A stretch of 54,022 nucleotides of DNA from Clostridia bacterium (GTDB lineage: Bacteria > Bacillota > Clostridia > Oscillospirales > CAG-382). How positions within the stretch are numbered: position 1 is the stretch's first letter; every line of letters starts with the position of its first letter. The notes under the pieces are model-generated. The model was not told the origin of the DNA and made no database searches. It saw nothing but the letters and a program-made list of their open reading frames with translations. The translations under genes and the position numbers were made by a program. Where the stretch lies: positions 1 through 54,022 of the forward strand of contig JAGAKP010000068.1 of assembly GCA_017625615.1 (NCBI GenBank), read 5' to 3'. Below are positions 52,569 to 54,022 of the stretch, one piece after another.

Positions 52569-53846
52569 TTGGAAAAAGGATCTGTGCAGTACCGTCAATA
52601 TCTGGATATCCTTCGGGAGGAGCTTCGCCCCGCAATGGGCTGTACCGAGCCCGTGTCGCTGGCATACGCCGCGGCGTTGGCAAGGGATACCCTCGGCGTT
52701 ATCCCCCAAAGGGTTGAGGTTAAGGTAAGCGGAAATATTATAAAGAACGTAAAAAGCGTGGTAATTCCCAATACCGACGGGCTTCACGGCATTCCCGCCG
52801 CCATCGCCGCAGGAATTGTGGCAGGCAGAGCGGAAAAATGCCTCGAGACCTTGGGTAACGTCGCTCAAAAGCAAAAGACGGATATCCGCGCATATCTTGA
52901 AAATGCCGAAATATCCGTTTCTCCCGCCACCGACGGACTGGTTTTCGATATTGATATAACCGTGTCCCACGGTGAAAAAAGCGCCCGTGTGCGTATTGTA
53001 AACAACCACACCAATATCGTACATATCTCCCGAAACGGCGTTGCGGAAACCGAAAAAGAGGTCGTTGAAAGTTCCGAGGACAGCCTTACGGATAAATCAT
53101 GCCTTAATATCGACGATATCGTCGCCTTTGCGGATATGGTGGATATAAGTGAGATAGAGGATACCGTAGGCAGGCAGATAGAATATAATATGACTATTGC
53201 CGAGGAGGGCATCAACAATTATTGGGGTGCCAATATTGGCAAGGTAATTCTCCGCAGGCAGGGCAACGGAGTTGAAAAGCGCGCTTGTGCCTATGCCGCC
53301 GCGGGAAGCGACGCCCGTATGAGCGGCTGCGATAAGCCGGTGTATATCATCTCGGGAAGCGGCAATCAGGGTATAACCGCCTCCGTTCCCGTTTGCGTGT
53401 ATGCAGACGAGATAAAGGCAACCCGTGAAAAGCTTATGCGTGCCGTCACCGTATCGGATCTCGTTACCATACATCAGAAGGCGGGTATCGGCAGACTTTC
53501 CGCATTTTGCGGTGCTATCAGCGCGGGCTGCGGCGCAGGCGCAGGCGTTGCGTATCTGTGCGGCGGAAACGCCCATGCGGTGGCGCATACGGTGGTAAAC
53601 GCCATTGCCATTCTTTCGGGCACTATTTGTGACGGTGCCAAGCCCTCCTGCGCGGCAAAAATAGCCTCTGCCGTGGATGCGGGACTTCTGGGCTATCATA
53701 TGTATCTTGAGCACCAGCAGTTTTACGGTGGCGACGGTATAGTCACCAAGGGCGCAGATAAGACTGTCTGCAACGTTGGCCGTCTTGCCCGCGAGGGTAT
53801 GAAGGAGACGGATAACACCATACTCAAAATAATGCTGGAGGATTAA
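52569..53846 (+). CDS. UPF0597 / L-cysteine desulfidase (CyuA) family protein
   Basis: 425 residues, related to the beta-subunit-like serine dehydratase fold. Conserved cysteines for a 4Fe-4S cluster are visible in AMGCTEPVSLAYAAALARDT, MSGCDKPVYIISGSGNQGI, SAGCGAGAGVAYLCGG and GTICDGAKPSCAAKIAS. Characterised relatives degrade L-cysteine to pyruvate, ammonia and sulphide in anaerobes; L-serine could also be a substrate. TTG start, with AAGGAG overlapping the hflX stop and a 10-base spacing. The substrate is not settled by sequence alone. Confidence 0.9.
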   Translation: MEKGSVQYRQYLDILREELRPAMGCTEPVSLAYAAALARDTLGVIPQRVEVKVSGNIIKNVKSVVIPNTDGLHGIPAAIAAGIVAGRAEKCLETLGNVAQKQKTDIRAYLENAEISVSPATDGLVFDIDITVSHGEKSARVRIVNNHTNIVHISRNGVAETEKEVVESSEDSLTDKSCLNIDDIVAFADMVDISEIEDTVGRQIEYNMTIAEEGINNYWGANIGKVILRRQGNGVEKRACAYAAAGSDARMSGCDKPVYIISGSGNQGITASVPVCVYADEIKATREKLMRAVTVSDLVTIHQKAGIGRLSAFCGAISAGCGAGAGVAYLCGGNAHAVAHTVVNAIAILSGTICDGAKPSCAAKIASAVDAGLLGYHMYLEHQQFYGGDGIVTKGADKTVCNVGRLAREGMKETDNTILKIMLED

Positions 53847-54022
53847 ATGAATATAAATATATTCGTTGAAGGCTTTGTTAACGCTCCAATATGCGAGCAG
53901 GAGAATCTTCTGAAGCAAATTGACGAGGATAATTTAAAATACACGGGAATTTTGGATTCCGCTCATCTGTTTATGCTTCTTTCTGCGGATAACGAATTCC
54001 TTGCGGTAGACCTTGCCTGTAT
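53847..54022 (+). CDS. Unknown protein, 3' end cut by the window
   Basis: Opens at ATG 53847, directly after the previous stop (TAA then ATG) with GGAGG 7 bases before it. The frame stays open for 58 codons to the window end. It starts MNINIFVEGFVNAPICEQEN and continues with LLKQIDEDNLKYTGI and LFMLLSADNEFLAVDLAC. The visible part has no motif that I recognise. Coupled translation with the UPF0597 gene suggests a linked role. Confidence 0.75.
   Translation, partial: MNINIFVEGFVNAPICEQENLLKQIDEDNLKYTGILDSAHLFMLLSADNEFLAVDLAC

Noticed and set aside
1..54022. tRNA or rRNA genes, prophage, transposase or integrative element
   Set aside because: No cloverleaf-like sequence was noticed in the intergenic gaps, and all long genes are housekeeping or single unknowns. 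Small RNAs cannot be excluded by eye; a tRNAscan/Infernal run would settle it.

Overview
The window looks like chromosomal core DNA of a low-to-mid G+C Gram-positive anaerobe of class Clostridia (an Oscillospirales- or Christensenellales-like gut lineage is my inference). The reasons are paired GlgC/GlgD glycogen genes, a SigH-like sigma factor, a dcw cluster that starts with mraZ and has no ftsA, RemA, a PASTA Ser/Thr kinase with its PP2C phosphatase, an IreB homologue, and the gene order dnaG-rpoD. I see no prophage, transposase, CRISPR array, rRNA or tRNA. Coding density is high. Most promoters I can place are SigA type (TTGCAA- or TTGACT-like -35, 16-17 bp spacer, TATAAT-like -10, often extended by TGG).

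Layout. (1) 1-8970: glycogen operon glgC-glgD-glgA-glgP, a GH13 alpha-glucan hydrolase and a NahK-like sugar kinase. (2) 9024-9994: a SigH-like sigma factor and a CxxC zinc-ribbon protein. (3) 10128-11504 (minus): a membrane-anchored protein of unknown function. (4) 11505-22841: the dcw cluster mraZ-rsmH-ftsL-pbp/spoVD-murF-mraY-ftsW-murG-ftsQ-ftsZ, with MraZ boxes at its promoter and with murE and murD missing from their usual places. (5) 22842-26334: a structured 343-bp intergenic region and a 1049-residue protein that joins an ECF sigma factor to about 860 residues of unknown, probably sensory, sequence. (6) 26477-35305 (minus): ireB with a small partner gene, then dgt-dnaG-rpoD-mtnN-pheS-pheT. 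(7) 35543-49939 (plus): DUF5685 protein, J-domain protein, membrane protein, yicC, remA, gmk, rpoZ, priA, def, fmt, rsmB, rlmN, PP2C phosphatase, PASTA kinase, rsgA, pssA. (8) 50034-50873 (minus): an MBL-fold hydrolase, divergent from rpmE. (9) 51289-54022: hflX, a UPF0597/cysteine desulfidase family gene, and a gene cut by the window end.

How the parts fit. The first operon makes and degrades glycogen. The dcw cluster and the kinase/phosphatase/IreB set cover wall synthesis, division and its phospho-control. The long plus-strand operon groups nucleotide supply, transcription, replication restart, initiator-tRNA formylation and deformylation, rRNA modification and ribosome assembly.

The least ordinary items are three. 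First is the giant ECF sigma fusion with a possible ECF-type promoter and unusual inverted repeats upstream. Second is a family of hairpin repeats (12-bp stem followed by ACCCCG) found at three loci, each time directly after a stop codon and in the same orientation as the gene, including a three-copy 44-bp tandem array between dgt and dnaG. Third is an uncharacterised trio of DUF5685, cysteine-rich J-domain protein and membrane protein.
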